56,479 nt of DNA, from contig JANQHQ010000025.1 of NCBI GenBank assembly GCA_028282595.1, positions 1-56,479 on the forward strand, in the 5' to 3' direction. The translations under genes and the position numbers were made by a program. The notes beneath the pieces were generated by a model that worked only from the letters and a program-made list of their open reading frames with translations, made no database searches and had not been told where the DNA came from. This document shows positions 16,207-24,855 of this stretch, in pieces; within the stretch, counting starts at the first letter, position 1; the number at the start of each line of letters is the position of its first letter. Source of the stretch: Chlorobium sp. (lineage in GTDB: Bacteria > Bacteroidota > Chlorobiia > Chlorobiales > Chlorobiaceae).

Positions 16207-17529
16207 TCATTCCAGTCCGTGCAGTACCCCCTTGTGGTAGATTCCCATGACCCGCCCTTTCATGCTCCGACCGAGGAACGGGGTGTTTTTCGACTTCGAG
16301 CGGATATCGTCCTCGGTGAAGGTCCAGCCTTCCTCCGGATCGATGAGCGTGAAGTTCGCGGCTTCTCCGGGCTCGAAGAGCACCGGCGGAAGTCCCATGA
16401 GCTTTCTCGGGTTCGAAGAGAGCAGTTCGATCGCCCGGTATTCGCTGATTCTTCCTGTGTGCACGAGTTCGGAAAAGGTAAGGCCGACGGAAGATTCCAG
16501 GCCGATGATCCCGAAGGCGGCCTGGTCAGGCGGACACTCCTTTTCATGCCGTGCGTGCGGCGCGTGATCGGTCGCGATCGCGTCGACCGTGCCGTCGGCG
16601 AGCGCCTCCAGGATGGCGTCGCGGTTTTCGCGGCTGGCGAGCGGCGGTTTCATGATGTAGTTTCCCTTCTCGGCGGCTTCGTAGAGGTCCTGATCGGTGA
16701 GGGTGAAGTGGTGCGGCGTGACCTCGCAGGTGACCTGCAGGCCTTTCGCTTTCGCCTGCCGGACGAGATCGAGGGAGCCGCGCGTGCTTGTGTGCGCCAC
16801 ATGGTACCTTGGCGGAGAGACCGGCGGATTGAGCTTGTGCCGTTGCAGGTACTCCATGAGTTGCAGGTCGCGGGAAAGGGTTATGATCTCGGCGGCTTCC
16901 GGGATGCCCTTGAGTCCGAGCTCCGCGGAGTAGGGGCCCTCGTTCATGACCCCGTCCTCGCTCAGGGAGGCGTCCTCGCAGTGCTGGATGAGCAGCAGGT
17001 CGAAGTTGGCCGCGTATTCGAACACGAGGCGCATCATTTTCGTATCCGGCACGGCGCGCCCGTCGTCCGACAGGGCCTTGACCCCGTAGGAGACGAGCTT
17101 GCCGAACGGGGCGAGGGTTTCACCCCTGCTTTCGACGGTCATTGCCGGAATGATCTCTATGTCGATCGGCAGATCTCTCGCGTTGTGGCGGATGTAGGCC
17201 GCGCCCAGCGGCCCGTCGATGACCGGTATGGTGTTCGGCATGAGCGCCACGCCCGTGAATCCTCCGGCGACGGCCGCGCGCGAACCGGTCTCGAGGGTTT
17301 CCTTGTACTCCTGTCCGGGCTCCCTGAAGTGACAGTGCATGTCGAAGAGCCCCGAGGCGAGGATGCGCCCGCTCATGTCGATCAGGCGGTCGTCGGGGCC
17401 TGTGGGGACGGTTTCGGGTGCAAAGACGACCGTGTCGATCGTTCCGTTGCGGGAAACCTTGACGGAGCCTTGCATGTCGAGGTTCTGGGCGGGATTTACG
17501 AGGCGGGCGTTCTGGAAGATAATGGCCAT
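16207..17529 (-). CDS. pyrC: Dihydroorotase (class I)
   Basis: 440 residues, standard for class I dihydroorotase, which cyclises carbamoyl-aspartate to dihydroorotate in pyrimidine synthesis. The metal-binding motif DMHCHFREPG is near residue 56; later motifs include a histidine in TPHHFTL and the catalytic aspartate in ATDHAPHARHEKE. The start MAIIFQNARLVNP fits the family. An alternative ATG at 17568 overlaps the stop of the upstream FAH-family gene (ATGA) and would add 13 residues, so coupling is possible either way. Confidence 0.93.
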   Translation of the reverse strand: MAIIFQNARLVNPAQNLDMQGSVKVSRNGTIDTVVFAPETVPTGPDDRLIDMSGRILASGLFDMHCHFREPGQEYKETLETGSRAAVAGGFTGVALMPNTIPVIDGPLGAAYIRHNARDLPIDIEIIPAMTVESRGETLAPFGKLVSYGVKALSDDGRAVPDTKMMRLVFEYAANFDLLLIQHCEDASLSEDGVMNEGPYSAELGLKGIPEAAEIITLSRDLQLMEYLQRHKLNPPVSPPRYHVAHTSTRGSLDLVRQAKAKGLQVTCEVTPHHFTLTDQDLYEAAEKGNYIMKPPLASRENRDAILEALADGTVDAIATDHAPHARHEKECPPDQAAFGIIGLESSVGLTFSELVHTGRISEYRAIELLSSNPRKLMGLPPVLFEPGEAANFTLIDPEEGWTFTEDDIRSKSKNTPFLGRSMKGRVMGIYHKGVLHGLE

Positions 17530-17564
17530 GTCGTTCCGGTCTGGGTTGTGAGTGCTGGATGATG

Positions 17565-18281
17565 TCATTCCACCGTTGCGGACAGTTCGGCGAGTAGGGC
17601 CGTCCCGCCGTTCGGCTTCCTCCGAAGCGTCGCGTGCAGCCTGTCGCCGGGGCGGACGGGTCCGACGCCTTCCGGGGTTCCCGTGAAGATGAGGTCGCCT
17701 TTGCGCAATCCGTAAATATACGATAAATAGGAGAGCAGGTACGAGGCGTCGAAAAGCATCGTGTCCGGGTCTCCCCGCTGCACGGTCCGGTCGTTGAGGC
17801 GCAGCTCGAATTCGAGCGCGCCGATGCCGGGAACCTCGCCGGACGGGACGAAGTCGGAGACGAGCGCGCTTCTCTTGAACCCCTTGCTCTTGAACCAGGG
17901 TTCTCCTTTCTTTTTTGCGGCGAGTTGCACGTCGCGCAGGGTCATGTCCAGGCCGACGCCGTAGCCGGAGATGCACTCCGCGGTCTCAGCCTGCCCTATA
18001 TCGTCCGCGTCCTTGCCGACGAGCAGCACGAGCTCCGCTTCGTAGTGCATCTCCCCCGACACCGGCTTGCCCCCGAACGTGGGAATCGCGGTCGTGCCGT
18101 CCGTCGAGAGGGCGGAGAAGGGCTTGAGGAAGATGATCGGCTCGTCCGGATGTCCGGGCGCCGTTTGCGGGACGTCACCGGTGGACTCCATGCGTCGCAT
18201 CTCCTCGGCGTGCAGCCGGTAGTTTTTCCCCACGCAGTAGATCGACGCGGGCTTCGGGTCGCAAGATGTGGCGCGTTTCAT
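17565..18281 (-). CDS. Fumarylacetoacetate hydrolase family protein
   Basis: 238 residues, consistent with the short FAH-type hydrolases/decarboxylases. Characteristic motifs are YCVGKNYRLHAEEM near the N-terminus, the metal-binding HYEAELVLLVG, GYGVGLDMTLRDVQ and the C-terminal FTGTPEGVGPV. Members cleave C-C bonds in diketo acids or tautomerise oxaloacetate; the substrate cannot be assigned. It is immediately upstream of pyrC in the same operon. Confidence 0.88.
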   Translation of the reverse strand: MKRATSCDPKPASIYCVGKNYRLHAEEMRRMESTGDVPQTAPGHPDEPIIFLKPFSALSTDGTTAIPTFGGKPVSGEMHYEAELVLLVGKDADDIGQAETAECISGYGVGLDMTLRDVQLAAKKKGEPWFKSKGFKRSALVSDFVPSGEVPGIGALEFELRLNDRTVQRGDPDTMLFDASYLLSYLSYIYGLRKGDLIFTGTPEGVGPVRPGDRLHATLRRKPNGGTALLAELSATVE

Positions 18282-18425
18282 GATCGTCGCGGGTTGTTTC
18301 GACGGTTTGAAGCCGTTTCTGCTTCCGGCAATGTAACAAGAAGGCGAAAGGAACGGAAAGAAGATCGTTAATTTGTTACCGTTACTTTATATACTACTAT
18401 TAAAGGAATAAAAGTACAGGAGCTG

Positions 18426-19016
18426 TTGCTTGCAGTGATACCGTCGCGGAACAAGGAGGCTTTGAGAAGCCGGATGAGGAATGTTCGGGCCTCGATGAAC
18501 GTTGAGGAGTGGGAAGCTTCCAGCCGCGCCATTGCCGAAAGCGCCATGTCGCTTCCGGAAATCGTCCGGGCCGCCAGCCTGATGCTCTATCTCCCGATGA
18601 CCGAGCGCCGCGAGGTCGATACGGGACATCTGGTCCGCCTGATCGGAGAGAGGAAAGGGGTATCCGTTTTCGCGCCCTCCTGCGAAGGGGACGATCTCCG
18701 TGCCGTGCCTTACCGTGACGGCGATCCGGTGCGCAAAGGCGCGTTCGGTCAGCCGGAACCCCTGGGGGAGTGCGTCGAGGCCGCGCCCGATGTGCTGATC
18801 GTGCCGGTCGTGGCCGCCGACCGGGAAGGTAACCGCCTGGGGTACGGCAAGGGCTGTTACGACCGTTTCATCGCAGGGCTCCGCCGGGGAGGGCCGGGAC
18901 CGTTTGTGGTTGCGCTCGCCTTTGCCTTTCAACTGGTGGACGCGCTGCCCGGGGATCCCTGGGACGAACGGGTCGATTGCATCGTCACCGAAAAAAATGT
19001 AGTGAGAATCCGCTAA
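18426..19016 (+). CDS. 5-formyltetrahydrofolate cyclo-ligase family
   Basis: 196 residues. The signature GNRLGYGKGCYDRF near residue 140 is the phosphate/ATP-binding motif of the YgfA/MTHFS family, and the N-terminal KEALRSRMRNVRASM matches the usual basic helix. The enzyme converts 5-formyl-THF to 5,10-methenyl-THF. A TTG start at 18426 is supported by CAGGAG four bases upstream; a GTG at 18435 is the alternative. It is followed by ppk1 with 22 bases between. Confidence 0.88.
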   Translation: MLAVIPSRNKEALRSRMRNVRASMNVEEWEASSRAIAESAMSLPEIVRAASLMLYLPMTERREVDTGHLVRLIGERKGVSVFAPSCEGDDLRAVPYRDGDPVRKGAFGQPEPLGECVEAAPDVLIVPVVAADREGNRLGYGKGCYDRFIAGLRRGGPGPFVVALAFAFQLVDALPGDPWDERVDCIVTEKNVVRIR

Positions 19017-19038
19017 CCGCATTAACGACAGATTACCG

Positions 19039-21177
19039 ATGACCAAGAATACCGATACTGTTCTGCAGACCAAAAACGCACCGGATTTCAAGAATCCGGC
19101 ATATTACGTCAACCGGGAACTGGGATGGATCGCATTCAACCAGAGGGTGCTCGAGGAGGCTCTTTCGCCCGACTCGCATCCGCTGCTCGAACGGGTGAAG
19201 TTCATTTCGATTTTCAGCTCCAATCTCGACGAGTTCTTCATGATCCGCGTCGCGGGTCTGGAAGACCAGTACGAGGCGGGCATACAGGATCGTTCCGTCG
19301 ACGGCCTGACGCCGGTCGAACAGCTCGAAAATATCCGGGAGAGGGTTATGGCGCAGCTTCGCCGGAGAAACGAGTGTTTCTACGGCGACCTTGCTCCGAA
19401 GCTCGCCGGACACGGTATCGAGTTCATCGGTTACGACGACCTGACCGCCGAACGGCGGGAGGTGCTCCAGCGTTATTTCCGCCACGAGATATTTCCGGTG
19501 CTGACTCCTCTCGCCGTCGATACGGGTCACCCCTTTCCCTTCGTCTCGAACCTGTCGCTGAACCTCGCGGTCGAGCTCGAGGACCTGGAAACCAGGGCCC
19601 TGAAATTCGCCCGGGTCAAGGTGCCGAGCACTCTGCCGAGGATTCTGCGGCTCGACACGATCGAGGGGCTCGATTTCGACGACGGCCGCGTTCGCCTGCT
19701 CTGGCTCGAGGAGCTGATCATGAACAATCTCGGCCAGCTCTTTCCACACATGAGGATCGTCCAGTGCCATCCCTTCAGGGTCATTCGGGATGCCGATATC
19801 GAAATAGAGGAAGACGAGGCCGGCGACCTGCTTGAAACGATAGAGCAGGGCATCCGTTCCCGCCGCTACGGAAAGGTTGTCCGGCTCGATGTCACGCCGA
19901 GCATGCCGAAGTCCATGCGCCGCATTCTGATCAAGAATCTGGAGGTGCAGCCGAGGAACCTCTACGAAATCGACGGAGCCCTGGGGCTGAGCGGCCTGAT
20001 GGAGATGATGGGCATAGAGGCTCCGGAGCTCAAGGACGAACCGTTCGTGCCGCACAATCCCCTCGAGGAAAAGGTGGGCGGCGATATTTTCAGCGCCATA
20101 CGCCAGGGAGACCAGTTGCTCTATCATCCTTACGATTCGTTCCAGCCGGTGGTGGACCTGATCAACCAGGCGGCCCGCGATCCGCAGGTGCTTTCCATCA
20201 AGCAGACGCTCTACAGGGTCGGAGGCAACTCTCCGGTCGTCGAATCCCTGATGAACGCCGTCGAGGCCCGCAAGCAGGTTGCGGTTCTCGTGGAGCTCAA
20301 GGCCCGTTTCGACGAAGAGAACAATATCGGCTGGGCCAGGGCGCTCGAAGACGTGGGAGCGCATGTGGTCTACGGCCTTGTCGGGCTGAAGACGCACGCC
20401 AAGCTGACCCTCATCGTCCGCAGGGAGCAGGACCGTCTCAGACGCTACCTCCATCTCGGTACGGGCAACTACAATCCCACGACGGCCAAGATATACACCG
20501 ATTACAGCTATCTGACGGCCAACGAGGAGCTCGCCAACGACGTGTCGGAGCTGTTCAACGCCCTGACGGGTTATTCGAAGCACACGACCTACAGAAGGCT
20601 CATCGTCTCCCCGATCAATACCCGCAACAGGATCATCGAGATGATCGATCGCGAGATCGAATGGCACGGGAAACAGGGCAAGGGGCGCATCATCATGAAG
20701 ATGAACGCGCTGGTGGACCGAAAGACCATCCAGGCGCTCTATCGGGCCTCCTGCGCCGGAGTGTCGGTCGATCTCATCGTACGCGGCATCTGCTGCCTGA
20801 TTCCCGGAATCGAGGGGGTCAGCGAGAACATCCGGGTGGTCAGCGTTATCGGAAGATTTTTAGAACACAGCCGGGCTTATTATTTTCATAACGGCGGAAT
20901 GGACGAAATATTTCTCGGCAGCGCGGACATGATGCCGAGAAATCTCGACCACAGGGTCGAGGCGCTCTTTCCCATTGTGGAAAAGGAACTGGTGGAGACC
21001 GTCAGGTCCGAACTCGAACTGATTCTGTGCGACAATGTCAAGGCGTGGCGGATGACTTCGGACGGTTCCTATGTCCGGGTGAGCGACGACAGACCGAAAG
21101 TCAACAGCCAGAACGTCTTTCTCAACCAGACGTCCATGAGGAAATCAATCGGTAAATTCAAAGTCAACGGATTATGA
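19039..21177 (+). CDS. ppk1: Polyphosphate kinase 1
   Basis: 712 residues, full length for PPK1, which reversibly makes polyphosphate from ATP. The N-terminal NRELGWIAFNQRVLEEA and FFMIRVAGL motifs, LLYHPYDSF, and the two phospholipase-D-like histidine motifs (GLKTHAKLTL, with the autophosphorylated histidine, and LEHSRAYYFHNGG) are all present. Its last bases overlap rpiB in an ATGA arrangement. The ParA/CHAD genes near position 1 are possible functional partners. Confidence 0.96.
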   Translation: MTKNTDTVLQTKNAPDFKNPAYYVNRELGWIAFNQRVLEEALSPDSHPLLERVKFISIFSSNLDEFFMIRVAGLEDQYEAGIQDRSVDGLTPVEQLENIRERVMAQLRRRNECFYGDLAPKLAGHGIEFIGYDDLTAERREVLQRYFRHEIFPVLTPLAVDTGHPFPFVSNLSLNLAVELEDLETRALKFARVKVPSTLPRILRLDTIEGLDFDDGRVRLLWLEELIMNNLGQLFPHMRIVQCHPFRVIRDADIEIEEDEAGDLLETIEQGIRSRRYGKVVRLDVTPSMPKSMRRILIKNLEVQPRNLYEIDGALGLSGLMEMMGIEAPELKDEPFVPHNPLEEKVGGDIFSAIRQGDQLLYHPYDSFQPVVDLINQAARDPQVLSIKQTLYRVGGNSPVVESLMNAVEARKQVAVLVELKARFDEENNIGWARALEDVGAHVVYGLVGLKTHAKLTLIVRREQDRLRRYLHLGTGNYNPTTAKIYTDYSYLTANEELANDVSELFNALTGYSKHTTYRRLIVSPINTRNRIIEMIDREIEWHGKQGKGRIIMKMNALVDRKTIQALYRASCAGVSVDLIVRGICCLIPGIEGVSENIRVVSVIGRFLEHSRAYYFHNGGMDEIFLGSADMMPRNLDHRVEALFPIVEKELVETVRSELELILCDNVKAWRMTSDGSYVRVSDDRPKVNSQNVFLNQTSMRKSIGKFKVNGL

Positions 21178-21629
21178 ACATTGCAGTCGGAAGCGACCAC
21201 GCGGGGTACGAGCTTAAAAAGACGGTATGCGCGTGGCTCGAACGGAACGGCCACCAGGTGAACGACATGGGGCCCTATTCCGGCGATTCGGTCGATTATC
21301 CCGATTACGCCCGCAAGGTGGCCGAAGCGGTCGCGGCGGGAGAGTTCGATCAGGGCGTGCTGCTCTGCGGCACCGGTATCGGCGTATCGATAACGGCCAA
21401 CAAGGTTCCGGGCATACGTGCGGCCCTTGCCTGCAACCCTGAATTCGCCACGCTTGCGCGGCAGCACAACAACGCCAATATCATCTGTTTTTCCGCGCGG
21501 TTCACCGACGGACCGACCATCGAACGCAGCCTCGAAAACTGGTTCGCGGCCGATTTCGAGGGCGGGAGGCACGAGCGGCGGGTCGCGAAAATCGAACCGC
21601 AGGAATTTTCCCGTTCGGGAAATTGTTGA
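21174..21629 (+). CDS. rpiB: Ribose-5-phosphate isomerase B
   Basis: 151 residues. MNIAVGSDHAGYELK and GVLLCGTGIGVSITANKVPGIRAA, with the catalytic cysteine in LLCGTG, define RpiB, which interconverts ribose-5-phosphate and ribulose-5-phosphate. The RpiB arginine motif and histidine (ARQHNNANIICFSAR) are intact. The start overlaps the stop of ppk1 by four bases. Confidence 0.95.
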   Translation: MNIAVGSDHAGYELKKTVCAWLERNGHQVNDMGPYSGDSVDYPDYARKVAEAVAAGEFDQGVLLCGTGIGVSITANKVPGIRAALACNPEFATLARQHNNANIICFSARFTDGPTIERSLENWFAADFEGGRHERRVAKIEPQEFSRSGNC

Positions 21630-21692
21630 AATGCACGTAATTTTGTATGGCTATCCTTGCCTTTTGACCTGTTGACGTTTTCCTTTTCTGCA

Positions 21693-22382
21693 ATGAGCCT
21701 TGTACAGCACTACATAGATACGGACTATCCGGTTTTCCGGAGCGGGGAGAAGGCGCTCGACGTGCTTGCCCGCCTGGAGGAACTGGAGCTGAGGGAGGCC
21801 CCGGTACTGAAGGACGACAGGCTTCTGGCCATTGTCTGTCCGGAGGATCTCCGCCAGGCTCTCGACGTGGCGGGCGGAAAGAGTGCGGGCCTTTCGGTGG
21901 ACCGGTTGAAGGTCGACGCGCCCGAATCCGTTCTCTCCGGCGACCACATCCTCGACATTTTTCACTGCCTCTGCAGGGACCGTTCGCGCAATCTCCTGCC
22001 GGTCGCGAACGAAGACGGCTCTTTTGCCGGTGTGGCCCTGAAACGCCGGCTCCTGGACGACATCGCGGAGCGGTTTCATTTCGCCGGCAGGGGAACCACG
22101 CTCGAGATTGAAGCACCTGCGCTGGGCGTCAAGGTGTCCGAGATCGTCTCCGTGCTCGAAAAGAACGACGCGATGGTTCTCAGTTTCGGCATCACGGCTC
22201 CCGAACCGGGTGCTTCCTCGATGCTCGTTACGTTCAGGCTGCAGACCACGGACATTTTCCGGCTGGTCAAGACGCTTGAAAAATACGGTTACACCATCCG
22301 CTACGCGCATCCCTCGGCCGACGGAGGGGAGGACGAGCTTCGGGAAAAAGCTCTCGAATTCATGCGCTATATCGACATGTAG
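21693..22382 (+). CDS. CBS-domain protein with ACT-like C-terminus
   Basis: 229 residues from ATG 21693; an in-frame TTG at 21657 is less likely. Residues about 5-140 contain a pair of CBS-like segments (VFRSGEKALDVLARLEEL and RNLLPVANEDGSFAGVALKRRLL). The last 80 residues (VSEIVSVLEKNDAMVLSFGI to KYGYTIRYAHPS) look like an ACT-type sensor domain. It probably binds a nucleotide or metabolite and regulates a partner; none is identified. It lies 63 bases after rpiB and 51 before the M20 gene. Confidence 0.75.
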   Translation: MSLVQHYIDTDYPVFRSGEKALDVLARLEELELREAPVLKDDRLLAIVCPEDLRQALDVAGGKSAGLSVDRLKVDAPESVLSGDHILDIFHCLCRDRSRNLLPVANEDGSFAGVALKRRLLDDIAERFHFAGRGTTLEIEAPALGVKVSEIVSVLEKNDAMVLSFGITAPEPGASSMLVTFRLQTTDIFRLVKTLEKYGYTIRYAHPSADGGEDELREKALEFMRYIDM

Positions 22383-22433
22383 GCCTCCGCGCGCCGCGCG
22401 CCGGTCCTGTTCTTCCGCCGTTTCCAACCATCA

Positions 22434-23675
22434 ATGTTTATGCCCTACATCCCTTCCTCTCTCAAAGAACAGATCGGAGAAAGGGCCGCCGCCCTCCATC
22501 CGGAGATAGTCGGCATTCGCCGCGATATACACAGCCACCCGGAACTCTCCTTCCGTGAATTCAGGACGACGGCTCTCGTCAGGGAGTATCTGCTCGGTCT
22601 CGGTCTGGAGATCGGTCCGGATTTCCTCGAAACCGGCGTGGTCGCCCTGCTCGAATCCGGACGCGACGGGGGCGGGGACCGGCCGATGGTCGCGCTTCGC
22701 GCCGATATCGACGCCCTGCCCGTAGAGGAGGAGAACGATCATGATTTCCGTTCGGTCGAGCCGGGCGTGATGCACGCCTGCGGTCACGACATGCATACGG
22801 CCATTCTCATGGGGACGGCCGCCATGCTCGCCGGAATGCGGGACCGCCTTCCGGGGGACGTGCTGTTTGTTTTTCAACCCGGCGAGGAGAAGGCTCCGGG
22901 AGGTGCGGCACCGCTTGTCGAGGCCGGACTGTTCGAGCGCTACCGGCCGTCGGCGATCTTCGGGCTCCACTGTTTTCCGCATATAAAGGCGGGCAGGGTC
23001 GCGTTGGGGGAGGGCGGCCTGATGGCGGCGGCCGACGAGCTGTATTTCACGGTGCGCGGCGAGGGCGGGCACGCCTCGGCCCCGCACAAGGTTTCGGACC
23101 CGGTTCTCGGAGCCGCGCATATCGTCACAGCCGTGCAGCATCTGGTCAGCCGGGTGGTCTCGCCCTACAAACCGGCCGTGGTGTCGATCTGTTCCATCAG
23201 GGGCGGCAACGCCACGAACGTCATTCCCGGCGAGGTCACCATGTCCGGCACCATGCGGACCATGAGCGAGGAACTGCGGGCTCTCCTGCAGGCGCGCCTC
23301 CGCCGGACCGTCGAGCAGGTCGCCTCCGGTCTCGGCGTTAAAGGGGAGCTCGATATCGTCAGCGGCTATCCGGTGCTCGTCAACCATCCCGGAACAACAC
23401 GTTTTCTCAGGGAGGTTCTCAGGGAGTTTCTCGGGGAGGAACGGGTGGAGGAGAGTGAACCGGTGATGACCGCCGAGGATTTTTCGAGCTACCTGCAGCA
23501 CTGTCCCGGCACGTTCATCCAGCTCGGCACCGGAGGACCGGCGCCGAAGAGAGGCGACACCCTGCATTCGCCCCGTTTCGACCCGGACGAAAGCGCGCTT
23601 CGCACGGGTATGGAGGTCATGGGCTGCGCCGCACTCGGCTGGCTCGAAAGATCGGCAGGCGGTTGCCGGGAATGA
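22434..23675 (+). CDS. M20D-family amidohydrolase
   Basis: 413 residues. Metal-binding and catalytic motifs of the M20D group (hippurate hydrolase, IAA-amino-acid hydrolase, N-acyl-aminoacid amidohydrolase) are clear: RRDIHSHPELSFRE, ALRADIDALPV, HACGHDMHTA, FQPGEEKAPGGA and the C-terminal DTLHSPRFDPDE. It hydrolyses an amide bond on a small molecule; the substrate is uncertain. It converges on fba, with a shared bidirectional terminator between them. Confidence 0.9.
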   Translation: MFMPYIPSSLKEQIGERAAALHPEIVGIRRDIHSHPELSFREFRTTALVREYLLGLGLEIGPDFLETGVVALLESGRDGGGDRPMVALRADIDALPVEEENDHDFRSVEPGVMHACGHDMHTAILMGTAAMLAGMRDRLPGDVLFVFQPGEEKAPGGAAPLVEAGLFERYRPSAIFGLHCFPHIKAGRVALGEGGLMAAADELYFTVRGEGGHASAPHKVSDPVLGAAHIVTAVQHLVSRVVSPYKPAVVSICSIRGGNATNVIPGEVTMSGTMRTMSEELRALLQARLRRTVEQVASGLGVKGELDIVSGYPVLVNHPGTTRFLREVLREFLGEERVEESEPVMTAEDFSSYLQHCPGTFIQLGTGGPAPKRGDTLHSPRFDPDESALRTGMEVMGCAALGWLERSAGGCRE

Positions 23676-23709
23676 CCGCATCCCACCGGAAAAAAACGGG
23701 ACAAACGGA

Positions 23710-23736
23710 AAAAGGCGATGGGTTTCATCGCCTTTT
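23710..23736. terminator. Bidirectional intrinsic terminator, M20 gene / fba
   Basis: AAAAGGCGATG (23710-23720) pairs perfectly with CATCGCCTTTT (23726-23736) around a 5-base loop. A-rich and T-rich flanks on both sides allow termination in both directions. Confidence 0.85.
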
Positions 23737-23766
23737 CGCTTTCCCGCGGTTTCGGGAGCTTTCTCG

Positions 23767-24741
23767 TCAGGCCTTGCCGTCGGAGCCCAGCACGTTCAGG
23801 ATCTTGTGCATGTAGAGCTCCTTGAGCGAATCCCTGGCGGGACCGAGGTACTTTCTCGGATCGAACTCCTCCGGGCGTTCGTCGAGCACCTTGCGCACGG
23901 CGGCCGTCATTGCGAGCCGTCCGTCGGAATCGATGTTGATCTTGCAGACCGCGGAGCGGGCGGCTTCCCGGAGCTGGTCCTCGCCGATGCCGATGGCGTC
24001 CTTCAGCTTGCCGCCGTGCTCGTTGATCGTTCTGACCAGATCCTGGGGCACCGAAGAGGAGCCGTGGAGCACGATCGGGAAGCCCGGAATGCGTTTTTCG
24101 ATCTCCGCGAGGATATCGAGGCGGATTTTCGGGTCCTCGCCCGGCTTGAACTTATAAGCTCCGTGGGATGTTCCAATAGCGATCGCGAGGCTGTCGACAC
24201 CGGTTTTCGTCACGAAATCCTCGACCTCCTCCGGCTGTGTGTAGGTGTGCGTCTCGGAGGCCACGTCGTCTTCCACGCCCGCGAGTACGCCGAGTTCGCC
24301 CTCTACCGTCACGTCGTGCTGATGGGCGTAGTCGACAACCTTCCTGGTAAGGGCTACGTTATCGTCGTAACTGAGATGCGAGCCGTCGATCATGACGGAG
24401 GAGAAACCACTCTGGATACAGTCCACGCACAGCTCGAAAGAGTCGCCGTGATCGAGATGGAGCACGATCGGGACGGGGGAGCCGAGCTCTTCCGCGTATT
24501 CGACCGCTCCCCGCGCAAGGTGGCGCAGAAGCGTTTCGTTCGCGTAGTTTCTCGCACCTTTCGAAACCTGGAGAATCACCGGGGAACGGGTCTCGGCGCA
24601 GGCCATGACGATGGCCTGGAGCTGTTCGAGGTTGTTGAAGTTATATGCGGGAATTGCGTAGCCACCCGTGACAGCTTTCCTGAAAAGCTCCGTGCTGTTG
24701 ACAAGGCCGAGTTCTTTATACCCGACAGGTTTCTTTTGCAT
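23767..24741 (-). CDS. fba: Fructose-bisphosphate aldolase, class II
   Basis: 324 residues. Class II zinc-dependent aldolase motifs: YAIPAYNFNN, IVLHLDHGDSFE with the catalytic aspartate and a zinc histidine, SVMIDGSHL, VEGELG, GTSHGAYK and IVLHGSSSVP. It interconverts fructose-1,6-bisphosphate and triose phosphates, serving gluconeogenesis downstream of CO2 fixation in an autotroph. Confidence 0.96.
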   Translation of the reverse strand: MQKKPVGYKELGLVNSTELFRKAVTGGYAIPAYNFNNLEQLQAIVMACAETRSPVILQVSKGARNYANETLLRHLARGAVEYAEELGSPVPIVLHLDHGDSFELCVDCIQSGFSSVMIDGSHLSYDDNVALTRKVVDYAHQHDVTVEGELGVLAGVEDDVASETHTYTQPEEVEDFVTKTGVDSLAIAIGTSHGAYKFKPGEDPKIRLDILAEIEKRIPGFPIVLHGSSSVPQDLVRTINEHGGKLKDAIGIGEDQLREAARSAVCKINIDSDGRLAMTAAVRKVLDERPEEFDPRKYLGPARDSLKELYMHKILNVLGSDGKA

Positions 24742-24855
24742 GAATGCGGTCTCCCTTTTTAATTTTGATATTTGGATTCCGGATACGATATGTTATCGTG
24801 ACGGGACGCCGGTGAACAAGTGCTGATAAATATAACATAATTGCTTTCGCAGTCA

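Noticed and set aside
16219..17562. 447-residue frame antisense to pyrC
   Set aside because: Complete overlap with an unmistakable dihydroorotase gene; composition typical of antisense frames in GC-rich DNA.
18282..18425. 6S RNA upstream of the formyl-THF cyclo-ligase gene
   Set aside because: This gene follows 6S RNA in many bacteria, but the 144-base gap is too short and shows no long bulged hairpin.
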